In this document: positions 1 through 8,007 of the stretch, one piece after another
Layout: each line of letters starts with the position of its first letter
Position numbering within the stretch: position 1 is the stretch's first letter
Assembly: GCF_030053345.1 (NCBI RefSeq)
Contig: NZ_JASGBP010000005.1
Location: forward strand, 62,001 to 126,000
Source: Flavobacterium sedimenticola
Lineage (GTDB): Bacteria > Bacteroidota > Bacteroidia > Flavobacteriales > Flavobacteriaceae
Direction: 5' to 3'
DNA: 64,000 bases
Position numbers and translations under genes: made by a program
The notes under the pieces: generated by a model
The model's database searches: none
What the model saw: the letters and a program-made list of their open reading frames with translations, nothing else
Told to the model about the DNA's origin: nothing

Positions 1-2
1 GT

Positions 3-401
3 TTTCTGATAGGATTGCATAAACCGATTTTGAAAATAGATTTAGAGGAAGTATCTATTTTAAACATCAACAAGTCGTATTTAGAAAGTATTTTTCTAAA
101 TTTACTGACGAATGCTATCAAATACCGCTCCGAGAATAAGCAACTGCGCGTCAACATATCTTCTAAAGTAGTCGATGACAATTTGATTTTAACTTTTAAA
201 GACAACGGAATCGGTATTGATTTGGCCAGAAATAAAGATAAAATATTCGGATTATACCAACGATTTCACAACCACCCTGACAGTAAAGGACTAGGGTTGT
301 ATTTGGTCAAATCACAGGTAGAAGCCATGGGCGGCACCATCGATGTGTCGAGTGTGGTAGGCAAAGGGACCACTTTTACCATTACTTTTAAAAACCAGTA
401 A
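3..401 (+). CDS. Sensor histidine kinase, C-terminal fragment
   Basis: The reading frame is open to the window edge, so the gene starts upstream and only the ATP-binding domain (HATPase_c) is seen. The N box (NLLTNAIKY), G1 box (DNGIGID), F box (IFGLYQRF) and G2 box (SKGLGLYLV) are all present and in order, so the kinase core looks intact. It would phosphorylate a conserved His in the missing part. The stop lies seven bases before the ATG of a receiver-domain gene on the same strand, which suggests a co-transcribed two-component pair. The sensed signal cannot be told from this piece. Confidence 0.9.
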   Translation, partial: FLIGLHKPILKIDLEEVSILNINKSYLESIFLNLLTNAIKYRSENKQLRVNISSKVVDDNLILTFKDNGIGIDLARNKDKIFGLYQRFHNHPDSKGLGLYLVKSQVEAMGGTIDVSSVVGKGTTFTITFKNQ

Positions 402-408
402 ATTGTAT

Positions 409-822
409 ATGCTCGAAAAAATATTTTGTGTAGATGACGATCCGATTACATTGATGCTTTGCCGAAAGGTTATTGAAAGAGTTGCGTTTGCCAAAGAAGT
501 GCTCACTGCAAAAAATGGCGAGGAAGCCTTTGCTTATTTTAAGGGTTTAGCCCAACAACATCTTGAAAATAAAGACATGGCATATCCCAAACTGACGTTA
601 CTGGATTTAAACATGCCGGTTATGAACGGTTGGGAATTTTTAGACCAGTATTTGGCCTACGGGTATCAAGATCTTTTTAAAGAAGCCAAGTTTATTGTGC
701 TGTCATCCACTATAGATCCTCAGGATGTTGAAAAGACCAAAAACTATCCGATGGTAAGCGATTTTCTTTCAAAACCCATTACCCGAGAAGTCTTGGAAGA
801 GCTCAAATTGAAAATGAAATAA
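409..822 (+). CDS. Single-domain response regulator (CheY-like)
   Basis: About 137 residues, all one receiver domain: acidic pocket (CVDDDP) near the N terminus, phospho-acceptor Asp in LLDLNMPVMNGWEF, switch Ser/Thr in VLSST and the conserved Lys in SKPIT. No output domain follows, so it probably acts by protein contact or as a phosphorelay carrier. ATG at 409 is preferred over TTG at 403 because it gives the usual short lead into the first beta strand. It sits directly behind the kinase fragment and ends just before a strong terminator. Confidence 0.9.
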   Translation: MLEKIFCVDDDPITLMLCRKVIERVAFAKEVLTAKNGEEAFAYFKGLAQQHLENKDMAYPKLTLLDLNMPVMNGWEFLDQYLAYGYQDLFKEAKFIVLSSTIDPQDVEKTKNYPMVSDFLSKPITREVLEELKLKMK

Positions 823-824
823 AT

Positions 825-856
825 AAAAAAAGCACTCTTTAACAGAGTGCTTTTTT
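825..856. terminator. Bidirectional Rho-independent terminator
   Basis: AGCACTCT (831-838) and AGAGTGCT (844-851) pair around a five-base loop. A-tracts and T-tracts on the two sides let it stop both the response-regulator transcript and rpsT coming from the other strand. Confidence 0.9.
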
Positions 857-877
857 GTATTGGATAGCGTTATATTA

Positions 878-1129
878 CTATAACTTAGCAACGTGTTTGG
901 TTAATTTCGACTTTAAATTAGCCGCCTTGTTATCATGAATGATATTTTTCTTAGCTAATTTATCAATCATCGAAATAACAACTGATAATTTGGCAGAAGC
1001 TTCCGATTTATCTGTAGCCATTCTTAACGCTTTGATAGCATTACGTGTGGTCTTGTGTTGGTATCTGTTCAACACTCTTTTCTTTTCGTTGCTTCTGATT
1101 CTTTTTAAAGCTGACTTATGATTTGCCAT
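878..1129 (-). CDS. rpsT: 30S ribosomal protein S20
   Basis: 83 residues, very basic, beginning MANHKSALKRIRSNEKKR, the hallmark N terminus of S20, followed by the conserved helical hairpin (RNAIKAL, ATDKSEA, HDNKAANLKSKL). It binds 16S rRNA and helps assemble the small subunit. Length is normal for the family. It lies downstream of the tRNA-Glu array on the same strand with a structured 150-bp leader between them, so it may share transcripts with the tRNAs. I found no exact TAnnTTTG element of its own. Confidence 0.97.
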   Translation of the reverse strand: MANHKSALKRIRSNEKKRVLNRYQHKTTRNAIKALRMATDKSEASAKLSVVISMIDKLAKKNIIHDNKAANLKSKLTKHVAKL

Positions 1130-1160
1130 TTTCTTGTAATTTAATTGTAATTAATAAAAA

Positions 1161-1222
1161 TTATTAGTTAAAAAAGAAAAACCTCCCACAATTAAAAAAA
1201 TCACTTTGGTTTTAACTAATAA
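1161..1222. promoter_or_regulatory. 13-bp inverted repeat in the rpsT leader
   Basis: TTATTAGTTAAAA at 1161-1173 is the exact reverse complement of 1210-1222, with 36 bases between. Read on the minus strand the second arm is followed by a T-rich run. It may therefore be a long-loop terminator for the tRNA-Glu transcript or a leader structure of rpsT. The pairing is seen; the role is inferred. Confidence 0.5.
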
Positions 1223-1279
1223 AACAAAAATCCGAGACACTGAATTGCTGTTTTATAAAACTAATTTACAACTAATTTG

Positions 1280-1351
1280 TAGCCCGTAGGGGAATCGAAC
1301 CCCTCTTACCAGGATGAAAACCTGGCGTCCTAACCGATAGACGAACGGGCC
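1280..1351 (-). tRNA. tRNA-Glu (anticodon UUC), copy 3 in transcript order
   Basis: The reverse strand folds as a 72-nt cloverleaf. The acceptor stem is GGCCCGT/ACGGGCT, the anticodon loop is TTTTCAT with TTC in the anticodon position, and the T arm is GGGGTTCGATTCCCC. CCA is not encoded. The sequence is identical to the two copies upstream. Confidence 0.97.
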
Positions 1352-1373
1352 ATTAAGCCTTGATGTTTTTTTG

Positions 1374-1445
1374 TAGCCCGTAGGGGAATCGAACCCCTCT
1401 TACCAGGATGAAAACCTGGCGTCCTAACCGATAGACGAACGGGCC
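1374..1445 (-). tRNA. tRNA-Glu (anticodon UUC), copy 2
   Basis: Exact copy of the neighbouring tRNA-Glu, shifted by 94 bp. The 22-bp spacers on either side (1352-1373 and 1446-1467) are identical to each other. Confidence 0.97.
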
Positions 1446-1467
1446 ATTAAGCCTTGATGTTTTTTTG

Positions 1468-1539
1468 TAGCCCGTAGGGGAATCGAACCCCTCTTACCAG
1501 GATGAAAACCTGGCGTCCTAACCGATAGACGAACGGGCC
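1468..1539 (-). tRNA. tRNA-Glu (anticodon UUC), copy 1
   Basis: First tRNA of the array in transcription order, with the same 72-nt sequence and TTC anticodon. A well-spaced promoter lies just upstream (1563-1592). Confidence 0.97.
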
Positions 1540-1562
1540 ATCTTTGCTTAAAATTGCGGTGG

Positions 1563-1592
1563 CAAAAATACAACTATTTTTCAATCCCGCAA
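1563..1592 (-). promoter_or_regulatory. Promoter of the tRNA-Glu array
   Basis: On the minus strand TTG (1590-1592) is followed by exactly 19 bp and then TATTTTTG (1563-1570), the Bacteroidetes housekeeping pattern TTG-N19-TAnnTTTG. The predicted transcript start is about 18 bases before the first tRNA. Confidence 0.8.
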
Positions 1593-1621
1593 GGCTACAA
1601 CTATTTTTTTTATCTTTTTTA

Positions 1622-3100
1622 TTAGTAGGCTTTGGCAAACAACACTCTGCCAACAGATTTGGCTCCCGAGAAAACACAAATACCTTCTTCTTCTTTTCTG
1701 TTTAAAGGAATACAACGAATGGTAGCCTTAGTCAAATCTTTGATTTTTTCTTCCGTCTCCGCTGTCCCGTCCCAATGGGCAGATACAAAACCGGTTTTGG
1801 TTTCCAGCACTTCTTTAAACTCCTCAAATGAATTCACTTCGGTAATATGTTTGTCTCTGAAACGCAGAGCCTTATCGAACAAGTCTTTCTGAATTTGTTC
1901 CAACAATCCACTGACGTGCGAAACAGCACCATCTTTGGCAATAATCTCTTTGGTTAACGTATCACGACGTGCTACTTCGAAAGTACCATTCTCCAAATCT
2001 TTCGGGCCGATAGCGATACGAACCGGAACACCTTTTAATTCCCATTCGGCAAACTTAAAGCCCGGCTTCTGAGTAGTGCGATTATCGAATTTCACCGAAA
2101 TCCTTAATGATTTAAACTGACCCATTAATTCATGAGCCACATTGGTAATCGCGGCCAACTCTTCCTCCGTTCTGAAAATAGGCACAATAACAACTTGAAT
2201 AGGCGCCAAATTAGGCGGTAAAACCAAACCATTATCATCGGAATGCGTCATAACCAGAGCGCCCATTAAGCGAGTAGAAACACCCCAGGATGTTCCCCAA
2301 ACGTATTCTTGCTTTCCTTCCTGATTCGCAAACTTTACATCGAAAGCTTCGGCAAAATTTTGACCTAAAAAATGAGAAGTTCCCGCTTGTAAAGCTTTCC
2401 CGTCTTGCATTAATGCCTCGATACAATAGGTTTCTTCGGCACCTGCAAAACGCTCCGATTCGGTTTTTAATCCTTTAATCACAGGAATTGCCATAAAATT
2501 TTCAGCAAAATCCGCATATACATGCATCATTTTTTCAGATTCTTCCAAAGCTTCTGCTTTTGTGGCATGTGCTGTATGTCCTTCTTGCCATAAAAACTCA
2601 GCCGTTCTCAAAAATAAGCGCGTGCGCATTTCCCATCGAACCACATTAGCCCATTGGTTAATTAACAATGGTAAATCTCTGTAAGATTGTACCCAACTTT
2701 TATAGGTGGACCAAATAATGGCCTCACTGGTTGGACGCACAATGAGTTCCTCCTCCAGCTTAGCATTGGGATCGACCATTAATTTTCCCGGGCGACTTTC
2801 ATCATTCTTTAAACGATAATGAGTGACTACAGCACATTCTTTGGCAAATCCTTCAGCATTTTTCTCTTCTGCTTCAAACATACTTTTGGGCACAAAAAGA
2901 GGAAAATAGGCATTACTATGACCGGTTTCTTTGAACATTCTGTCTAATTCCGCCTGCATTTTTTCCCAAATGGCATAACCATAGGGTTTAATTACCATAC
3001 AACCTCTCACTCCGGAATTTTCAGCCAAATCAGCTTTAACTACCAGTTCGTTATACCATTTGGAATAATCTTCTTCTCTTTTTGTTAGGTTCTTACTCAT
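1622..3100 (-). CDS. proS: Prolyl-tRNA synthetase, archaeal/eukaryal type
   Basis: 492 residues, class II synthetase charging tRNA-Pro. The N terminus ([17 protein letters not shown]) runs straight into the catalytic core with class II motif 1 and motif 2 ([27 protein letters not shown]), then an anticodon-binding domain (VVIVPIF onward) and the C-terminal zinc-like domain ending in FAKAY. There is no inserted editing domain, so this is the short type found in Bacteroidetes and archaea, not the E. coli type. ATG at 3100 fits the family start. It is transcribed towards the tRNA-Glu array. Confidence 0.97.
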   Translation of the reverse strand: MSKNLTKREEDYSKWYNELVVKADLAENSGVRGCMVIKPYGYAIWEKMQAELDRMFKETGHSNAYFPLFVPKSMFEAEEKNAEGFAKECAVVTHYRLKNDESRPGKLMVDPNAKLEEELIVRPTSEAIIWSTYKSWVQSYRDLPLLINQWANVVRWEMRTRLFLRTAEFLWQEGHTAHATKAEALEESEKMMHVYADFAENFMAIPVIKGLKTESERFAGAEETYCIEALMQDGKALQAGTSHFLGQNFAEAFDVKFANQEGKQEYVWGTSWGVSTRLMGALVMTHSDDNGLVLPPNLAPIQVVIVPIFRTEEELAAITNVAHELMGQFKSLRISVKFDNRTTQKPGFKFAEWELKGVPVRIAIGPKDLENGTFEVARRDTLTKEIIAKDGAVSHVSGLLEQIQKDLFDKALRFRDKHITEVNSFEEFKEVLETKTGFVSAHWDGTAETEEKIKDLTKATIRCIPLNRKEEEGICVFSGAKSVGRVLFAKAY

Positions 3101-3163
3101 ATTGAATAATTTGGCATAAATATTGTTTAACTTTTTTTAACTAAATAGTTCCGCAAAACTAAC

Positions 3164-3171
3164 TATTTTTG
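3164..3171 (+). promoter_or_regulatory. Probable -7 element for the W/G/Y-rich lipoprotein
   Basis: TATTTTTG matches TAnnTTTG and lies 29 bases before the ATG at 3201. I see no TTG at 19 bp spacing, so this is a single-box call. Confidence 0.5.
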
Positions 3172-3200
3172 TATAGTCCAACAATAAAAATGCTATTGAT

Positions 3201-4151
3201 ATGAAAAGTTATTATCCTTCCCGTAACCAATTATCCTTTTTTTCCCTTTTGGGAATGATGGCCATTGTACTCGTCTCATGTGGTTCTTACCAAAACAGTT
3301 CCTATTATGATTCTGATGGAGTTTATGGAAACTCTGAAACCCAAAAAAGGGAAACCGTATCCAATTCCCAGAGTAATAAATATCAAGAATATTTCAGCGA
3401 TTTAAATAAAGAAGCAAAAGCATTTACAGATGTAGAAAATTACAGCACTGTTGGCAACGACTCTATCAATAAATCAGATGTAAACACCGATAACGCCGGT
3501 TGGGGTAGTAACCCGCAATCAGTAACCATAAATGTTTACGACAATAATTGGGGGTATGGATATTGGAACAACTATTGGTACGGAAATTACTGGGGTTGGA
3601 ACAGTTGGTACGGACCTTATTGGAACTGGGGATGGAACAGTTGGTACGGTCCCGGATGGGGATGGGGATGGAATTGGGGCTGGAACTGGGGCTGGGCCGG
3701 TTGGTATGGCCCGGGTTGGTACGGCTTTAACAATTGGTATGGTTATCCTCATTATTATGGTCATTACAACGGAGGAAGAAGAGGCGGTTCTTATGGGTAC
3801 TACGGTAACCGATTTGGGGTAAGAAACGGTACTCGAAACAGCATTTACAACAATACCGGTGTGAGAAGTAATAGTTTCAACGGAACAAGAAGTAACTTTA
3901 ACGGTACTCGAAACAGTAATTTCAACGGTACCAGAAATACCACAACCCCAACGAGAACAAACACCAATAGCTCACCAAGGCCAAACAGCAATTACAACTC
4001 CACTACGCAACCCCGAAATGTAAGAACTGAATCCAGCACTCCTACCCGTTCTTACACACCAAGTGGTAATTACGGTGGCGGAAGATCCAGTTCCGGAGGC
4101 GGATTCGGCGGCGGTGGCGGAAGGTCATCAGGCGGTGGCGGCAGAAGATAA
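3201..4151 (+). CDS. Low-complexity W/G/Y/N-rich lipoprotein
   Basis: 316 residues. The N terminus is a lipoprotein signal (hydrophobic stretch then VLVSC, Cys about residue 27), so it should be exported and lipidated. Residues about 30-105 are an ordinary hydrophilic segment. Residues about 110-190 are a run of short repeats such as WNSWYGPYWNWGWNSWYGPG with very high Trp, Gly and Tyr. After that come Arg/Asn/Thr repeats (NFNGTRN, NGTRNS) and a Gly/Ser-rich tail. No catalytic domain is visible. A surface or envelope structural role is plausible but unproven. It is followed by a strong terminator and lies divergent from proS. Confidence 0.8.
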   Translation: MKSYYPSRNQLSFFSLLGMMAIVLVSCGSYQNSSYYDSDGVYGNSETQKRETVSNSQSNKYQEYFSDLNKEAKAFTDVENYSTVGNDSINKSDVNTDNAGWGSNPQSVTINVYDNNWGYGYWNNYWYGNYWGWNSWYGPYWNWGWNSWYGPGWGWGWNWGWNWGWAGWYGPGWYGFNNWYGYPHYYGHYNGGRRGGSYGYYGNRFGVRNGTRNSIYNNTGVRSNSFNGTRSNFNGTRNSNFNGTRNTTTPTRTNTNSSPRPNSNYNSTTQPRNVRTESSTPTRSYTPSGNYGGGRSSSGGGFGGGGGRSSGGGGRR

Positions 4152-4160
4152 AAACACAAC

Positions 4161-4198
4161 GCCTATGCTTTTGTTCACAACAGCATAGGCTTTTTTTT
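4161..4198 (+). terminator. Rho-independent terminator
   Basis: GCCTATGCT (4161-4169) pairs with AGCATAGGC (4182-4190), followed by eight T. It separates the W/G/Y-rich lipoprotein from the next barrel gene. Confidence 0.9.
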
Positions 4199-4220
4199 GA
4201 ATACAAATTAAAAAGCAACT

Positions 4221-5717
4221 ATGAAAAAGTATTTACTATTATTATTAACCGGAATTTCGTTCAATTCAGCTTGGGCTCAAGAAACAACTGCCGACGATGT
4301 CATACGATTAGCCGTAGACAATTTGACAGGAACAGCACGCTTTAGGGCTATGGGAGGCGCCTTTGGCGCAGTAGGCGGCGACATGTCAGCTATTAATGTA
4401 AATCCTGCAGGATCGATTTTTTTCAACAACAATTTCGCAACTGTAACCGGGTCACTTTACAATGCCAAAAACAAATCGCTTTATTATGGGACAGCTACCC
4501 ATGAAACAGACAGCACTTTAGATCTTAATCAAATTGGGGCCGTATTTGTTTTCAAGGACACAAACAGTAAATGGAACAAAATAGCATTTGCTTTGAATTA
4601 TGATAATGTAAACAACTTAAACAACGCCACGTTTTCGGCCGGAACTAATCCATACAATTCTATTGGCAATTATTTTGTCAATATTGCACAAGGAATTCCG
4701 ACTAATACGCTATCAAACTATAGCTTTTATGACTTAAATTTTTACGAACAACAAGCGTATTTAGGTTATGATACTTATATCTTTGATCCGGCTGTTGATA
4801 CTCCAGGCAACACTTCTTACATTTCCAATATTCCCGCAGGCGGTAATTACTATCAGGAAAATCAGGTTTTGTCAACAGGTTACAACGGTAAACTGTCGGG
4901 CAACTTTTCTGCAGCCTATAAAGACATCCTGTTTTTAGGAGGAAATTTAAATTTTCATTTCGTAAATATTGAAAAACTGTTTTCGGTTTATGAAAGTAAC
5001 GAAAATGCATTGAATCCGGGACGTTCCACAATCACCGAAGTCTTATTTGACAACCGACTATGGACCACCGGCTCAGGATTCTCTTTCAATTTGGGGGCTA
5101 TTGTAAAACCTATTGAAAGTTTACGTGTCGGACTCGCTTATGAATCGCCTACATGGTTGAGACTAACTGATGAATTGCAGCAAGGCGTCGGTACTAATCG
5201 CATTGAGTCCAACGGAAGTAATTTTGATTCCTATTCTTATCACGACCCCATTACCTACTTGCCGTATACAGTTCAAACACCCGGAAAATGGACAGGTAGT
5301 TTGGCTTACATTTACAAGAAAAGAGGTTTAATCAGTGTCGATGTATCTACTAAAGACTACAGTAATACGCGAATCAAACCTAAAAGAGATTATAATGATA
5401 TCAATCGTTTCATGACTAATGCCCTTGATAATGCTATTGAAGTTAGAGTAGGTGCCGAGTATAAAATCAAACAAATTAGTTTAAGAGCCGGGTACCGTTT
5501 TGATGAGAGTCCGTATAAAGTAGACCAAAATTTTGGTGATTTAACCGGTTATTCCGGAGGAATCGGCTATACTTTCGGCGAAAACAGAATCGATTTAGCG
5601 TATTCGTACGACCACAGAAAAATGAATCAGGCATTTCTTTCTTCCGGCATGACCGATCCGGCAAGAATCAGCCGATACAACAACAATATTACCATCAGCT
5701 ACTCAATCAATTTTTAA
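4221..5717 (+). CDS. Outer-membrane beta-barrel protein, FadL/OmpP1-like
   Basis: 498 residues with a clean signal peptide (MKKYLLLLLTGISFNSAWAQ). The mature start, with FRAMGGAFGAVGGDMSAINVNPAGS, is the typical N-terminal plug of the OmpP1/FadL/TodX group. Alternating aromatic strands follow, and the protein ends in an aromatic (SYSINF), as outer-membrane barrels do. FadL-type proteins pass hydrophobic molecules; in Flavobacterium such genes are often labelled hemin receptor without direct proof. It lies between two terminators and so is probably monocistronic. The substrate is unknown. Confidence 0.85.
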   Translation: MKKYLLLLLTGISFNSAWAQETTADDVIRLAVDNLTGTARFRAMGGAFGAVGGDMSAINVNPAGSIFFNNNFATVTGSLYNAKNKSLYYGTATHETDSTLDLNQIGAVFVFKDTNSKWNKIAFALNYDNVNNLNNATFSAGTNPYNSIGNYFVNIAQGIPTNTLSNYSFYDLNFYEQQAYLGYDTYIFDPAVDTPGNTSYISNIPAGGNYYQENQVLSTGYNGKLSGNFSAAYKDILFLGGNLNFHFVNIEKLFSVYESNENALNPGRSTITEVLFDNRLWTTGSGFSFNLGAIVKPIESLRVGLAYESPTWLRLTDELQQGVGTNRIESNGSNFDSYSYHDPITYLPYTVQTPGKWTGSLAYIYKKRGLISVDVSTKDYSNTRIKPKRDYNDINRFMTNALDNAIEVRVGAEYKIKQISLRAGYRFDESPYKVDQNFGDLTGYSGGIGYTFGENRIDLAYSYDHRKMNQAFLSSGMTDPARISRYNNNITISYSINF

Positions 5718-5740
5718 TCATAAGTGGTAACCTCATTCAA

Positions 5741-5767
5741 AACCATCTCTGCGAGATGGTTTTTTTT
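5741..5767 (+). terminator. Rho-independent terminator
   Basis: AACCATCTC (5741-5749), three-base loop, GAGATGGTT (5753-5761), then a T run. It ends the barrel transcript. Confidence 0.9.
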
Positions 5768-5804
5768 ATTTTTAAAAGTCGAAAACTTATTGAAAATAAA
5801 AGCG

Positions 5805-5812
5805 TAATTTTG
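5805..5812 (+). promoter_or_regulatory. Probable -7 element of rimO
   Basis: TAATTTTG matches TAnnTTTG. The expected transcript start near 5818 leaves only about ten bases before ATG 5828 but 25 before ATG 5843, which favours the later start. Confidence 0.55.
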
Positions 5813-5842
5813 CACACTTTTCCATAAATGACGGATAAATCT

Positions 5843-7144
5843 ATGAGGACTAAATCTTTAAAGAAAAACAAAATCAATGTAATCACCTTGGGTTGTTCGA
5901 AAAATACCTACGACAGCGAAGTTTTAATGGGACAACTTAAAGCCAGTGGTAAGGATGTGGTACATGAGCAAGAAGGCAACATTGTAGTCATCAACACTTG
6001 TGGTTTTATTGATAATGCCAAAGCAGAATCGGTAAATACTATTTTAGAATACGCCGACAAAAAAGAAAAAGGCATTGTTGATAAAGTTTTTGTGACCGGC
6101 TGTTTATCAGAACGATACCGACCGGATTTAGAGAAAGAGATTCCCAATATAGACCAATATTTCGGCACAACCGAGCTACCGCTATTACTCAAAGCATTAG
6201 GCGCCGATTACAAACATGAATTGCTGGGTGAGCGTTTGACTACCACACCTAAAAATTATGCTTATTTAAAAATTGCCGAGGGCTGTGATCGTCCGTGCAG
6301 TTTTTGTGCTATCCCCATTATGAGAGGAAAACACGTTTCGCAACCTATAGAAAAACTGGTCAAAGAAGCCGAAGGCTTGGCTAAAAACGGGGTTAAAGAA
6401 CTCATCCTGATCGCTCAAGATTTAACCTATTACGGTTTAGACTTGTACAAGAAAAGAAATTTAGCCGAACTGTTAGAGAATTTGGTAAAAGTGGAAGGTA
6501 TTGAATGGATTCGATTGCACTATGCTTTTCCGACCGGTTTCCCGATGGATGTGCTCGATTTAATGAAACGCGAACCTAAAATTTGCAATTACATCGACAT
6601 TCCGTTGCAACATATTTCCGACAATATCCTGAAATCCATGCGCCGCGGTACAACACAAGAAAAAACCACCAAACTCTTAAAAGAGTTCCGCGAAAAAGTA
6701 CCCGGTATGGCTATTCGTACTACTTTAATTGTGGGCTACCCCGGAGAAACTCAGGAAGATTTTGAAACCCTGCGCGATTGGGTACAAGAAATGAAGTTTG
6801 AGCGCCTGGGCTGTTTTACCTATTCACATGAAGAAAACACACATGCTTATCTATTGGAAGATGATGTTCCGGAAGAAGTAAAACAAGCGCGTGCGGCTGA
6901 AATCATGGACTTACAATCGCAGATTTCCTGGGATTTAAACCAGGAAAAAATTGGTCAAACGTTTAAGTGTATTATCGACCGAAAAGAAGGCCAACACTTT
7001 GTAGGCCGAACTGAATTTGACAGCCCGGATGTGGACAATGAAGTGTTAATTGATGCCGCCAAATTTTATGTAAAAACAGGTGATTTTGTACAGGTAAAAA
7101 TTATAGACGCCACCGAATTTGATTTGTACGGCGAACCGGTTTAA
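5843..7144 (+). CDS. rimO: Ribosomal protein S12 methylthiotransferase
   Basis: 433 residues from ATG 5843. RimO methylthiolates the conserved Asp of ribosomal protein S12. The N-terminal UPF0004 domain carries the three cluster cysteines (TLGCSKN, NTCGF, TGCLSERY). The radical SAM domain has CDRPCSFC, and a C-terminal TRAM domain follows. RimO, not MiaB, is indicated by TLGCSKN and by LDLNQEKIG-type spacing before TRAM. An ATG at 5828 would add five residues; the family usually starts MRTKSLKK, as here from 5843. The stop overlaps the stop of the convergent gene by four bases. Confidence 0.95.
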   Translation: MRTKSLKKNKINVITLGCSKNTYDSEVLMGQLKASGKDVVHEQEGNIVVINTCGFIDNAKAESVNTILEYADKKEKGIVDKVFVTGCLSERYRPDLEKEIPNIDQYFGTTELPLLLKALGADYKHELLGERLTTTPKNYAYLKIAEGCDRPCSFCAIPIMRGKHVSQPIEKLVKEAEGLAKNGVKELILIAQDLTYYGLDLYKKRNLAELLENLVKVEGIEWIRLHYAFPTGFPMDVLDLMKREPKICNYIDIPLQHISDNILKSMRRGTTQEKTTKLLKEFREKVPGMAIRTTLIVGYPGETQEDFETLRDWVQEMKFERLGCFTYSHEENTHAYLLEDDVPEEVKQARAAEIMDLQSQISWDLNQEKIGQTFKCIIDRKEGQHFVGRTEFDSPDVDNEVLIDAAKFYVKTGDFVQVKIIDATEFDLYGEPV

Positions 7145-8007
7145 TAACTCAAACTCACGGTAGCCACCAAAAAATCTTTACCGAAAAGCTCCGTGTTTTT
7201 TGTGGCTGCGTTATGGGTATACGTCAACGAAACCGGCATAGTAAGTCCATTTCCAAAATCGACTTCTTTTCCGGCGCCAATTCCTAAATTCACAAAAGAA
7301 ACCTTATTGTAATCGGCATACGTATAATAGGCCGCCTTGTTATTTAAAACCGCTCCTACTACCGGCAAAACTTCAAGATTCCGAAGAACTTTAACTTTGG
7401 TGTTTTCAAAAAAAGTAAACGTATAACCCAACTCAAGATAAGTGGTGAAATTTTGTTTCGGGTTTTCGCCGTTAGCATCATACCTGAAATCGTTTCCGGC
7501 GACCAGCGTACTTACCGTAGCATTAAAGGGAAATCGATAGCCTTCGGAAAAATCAAAATACAAAGTAGCGTCAACGGTTTTACAACTATCATTGCCGTAA
7601 TTAAAATAGCCGTTATTAACCCCTTCTACTCTACTCACAGAAGGCCAAAAATAATCCCAAAGTTGTATTTGAAAAAAGTCGTTTACCTGATAGCACAAGT
7701 AAACATCAATTTCCTGATATCCTTTATAGGCCGAAACACCGTCGGGGTAAAAGTAATCTTTCTTAAAATTGGTAGTACCCCAAAAACCCAAAGTAAGTTT
7801 TGGTGTAACCGCATACTCTAAGCTCGGCTGAACTGCTATATAATTGCCACCCCAACATTGACCACGCCAAAGATAACGACTTATTAAATCTACAGTAATC
7901 GTCCATTTTTTTTCGGTAGCTACGGAATCGGAGACCGATTCAGGTACTTGGGAAAAACCGGTAGCTGTTACCAATCCGAACAGAAAAATCCAGTAAAATC
8001 TATTCAT
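7141..8007 (-). CDS. Predicted outer-membrane barrel protein, Gcw_chp/TorF-like
   Basis: 288 residues, signal peptide MNRFYWIFLFGLVTATGFSQ. The mature part opens with a strand containing SRYLWRGQCWGG, then QPSLEY and LGFWGTTNF. That pattern resembles the Gcw_chp/TorF family, where a Y-x-WRG or F-RG motif is followed by short aromatic strands. It ends VATVSLSY, fitting a barrel. The start overlaps the end of the hybrid kinase gene by eight bases, so the two are translated from one message. A role as a transport or sensing partner is inferred only from this coupling. Confidence 0.7.
   Translation of the reverse strand: MNRFYWIFLFGLVTATGFSQVPESVSDSVATEKKWTITVDLISRYLWRGQCWGGNYIAVQPSLEYAVTPKLTLGFWGTTNFKKDYFYPDGVSAYKGYQEIDVYLCYQVNDFFQIQLWDYFWPSVSRVEGVNNGYFNYGNDSCKTVDATLYFDFSEGYRFPFNATVSTLVAGNDFRYDANGENPKQNFTTYLELGYTFTFFENTKVKVLRNLEVLPVVGAVLNNKAAYYTYADYNKVSFVNLGIGAGKEVDFGNGLTMPVSLTYTHNAATKNTELFGKDFLVATVSLSY

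Larger units (their letters stand above)
1277..1541. repeat. 94-bp tandem repeat carrying tRNA-Glu
   Basis: Nearly three units with a 94-bp period. Genes and spacers look identical, which points to recent duplication or active homogenisation. The identity stops within a few bases outside the tRNAs at each end. Confidence 0.9.

Noticed and set aside
1280..1539. Regular repeats suggestive of a small CRISPR array
   Set aside because: The repeats are tRNA-Glu genes and the spacers are identical to each other, unlike CRISPR spacers.
1447..1677. 76-residue minus-strand reading frame across the third tRNA-Glu and the proS end
   Set aside because: It overlaps a clear tRNA and the end of proS in another frame and has no family features.
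3519..3822. Several frames inside the W/G/Y-rich gene, some Pro/Val or Gly/Thr repetitive
   Set aside because: They are shadows of the repeated codons of the lipoprotein gene; the plus-strand frame from 3201 has the signal peptide and promoter.
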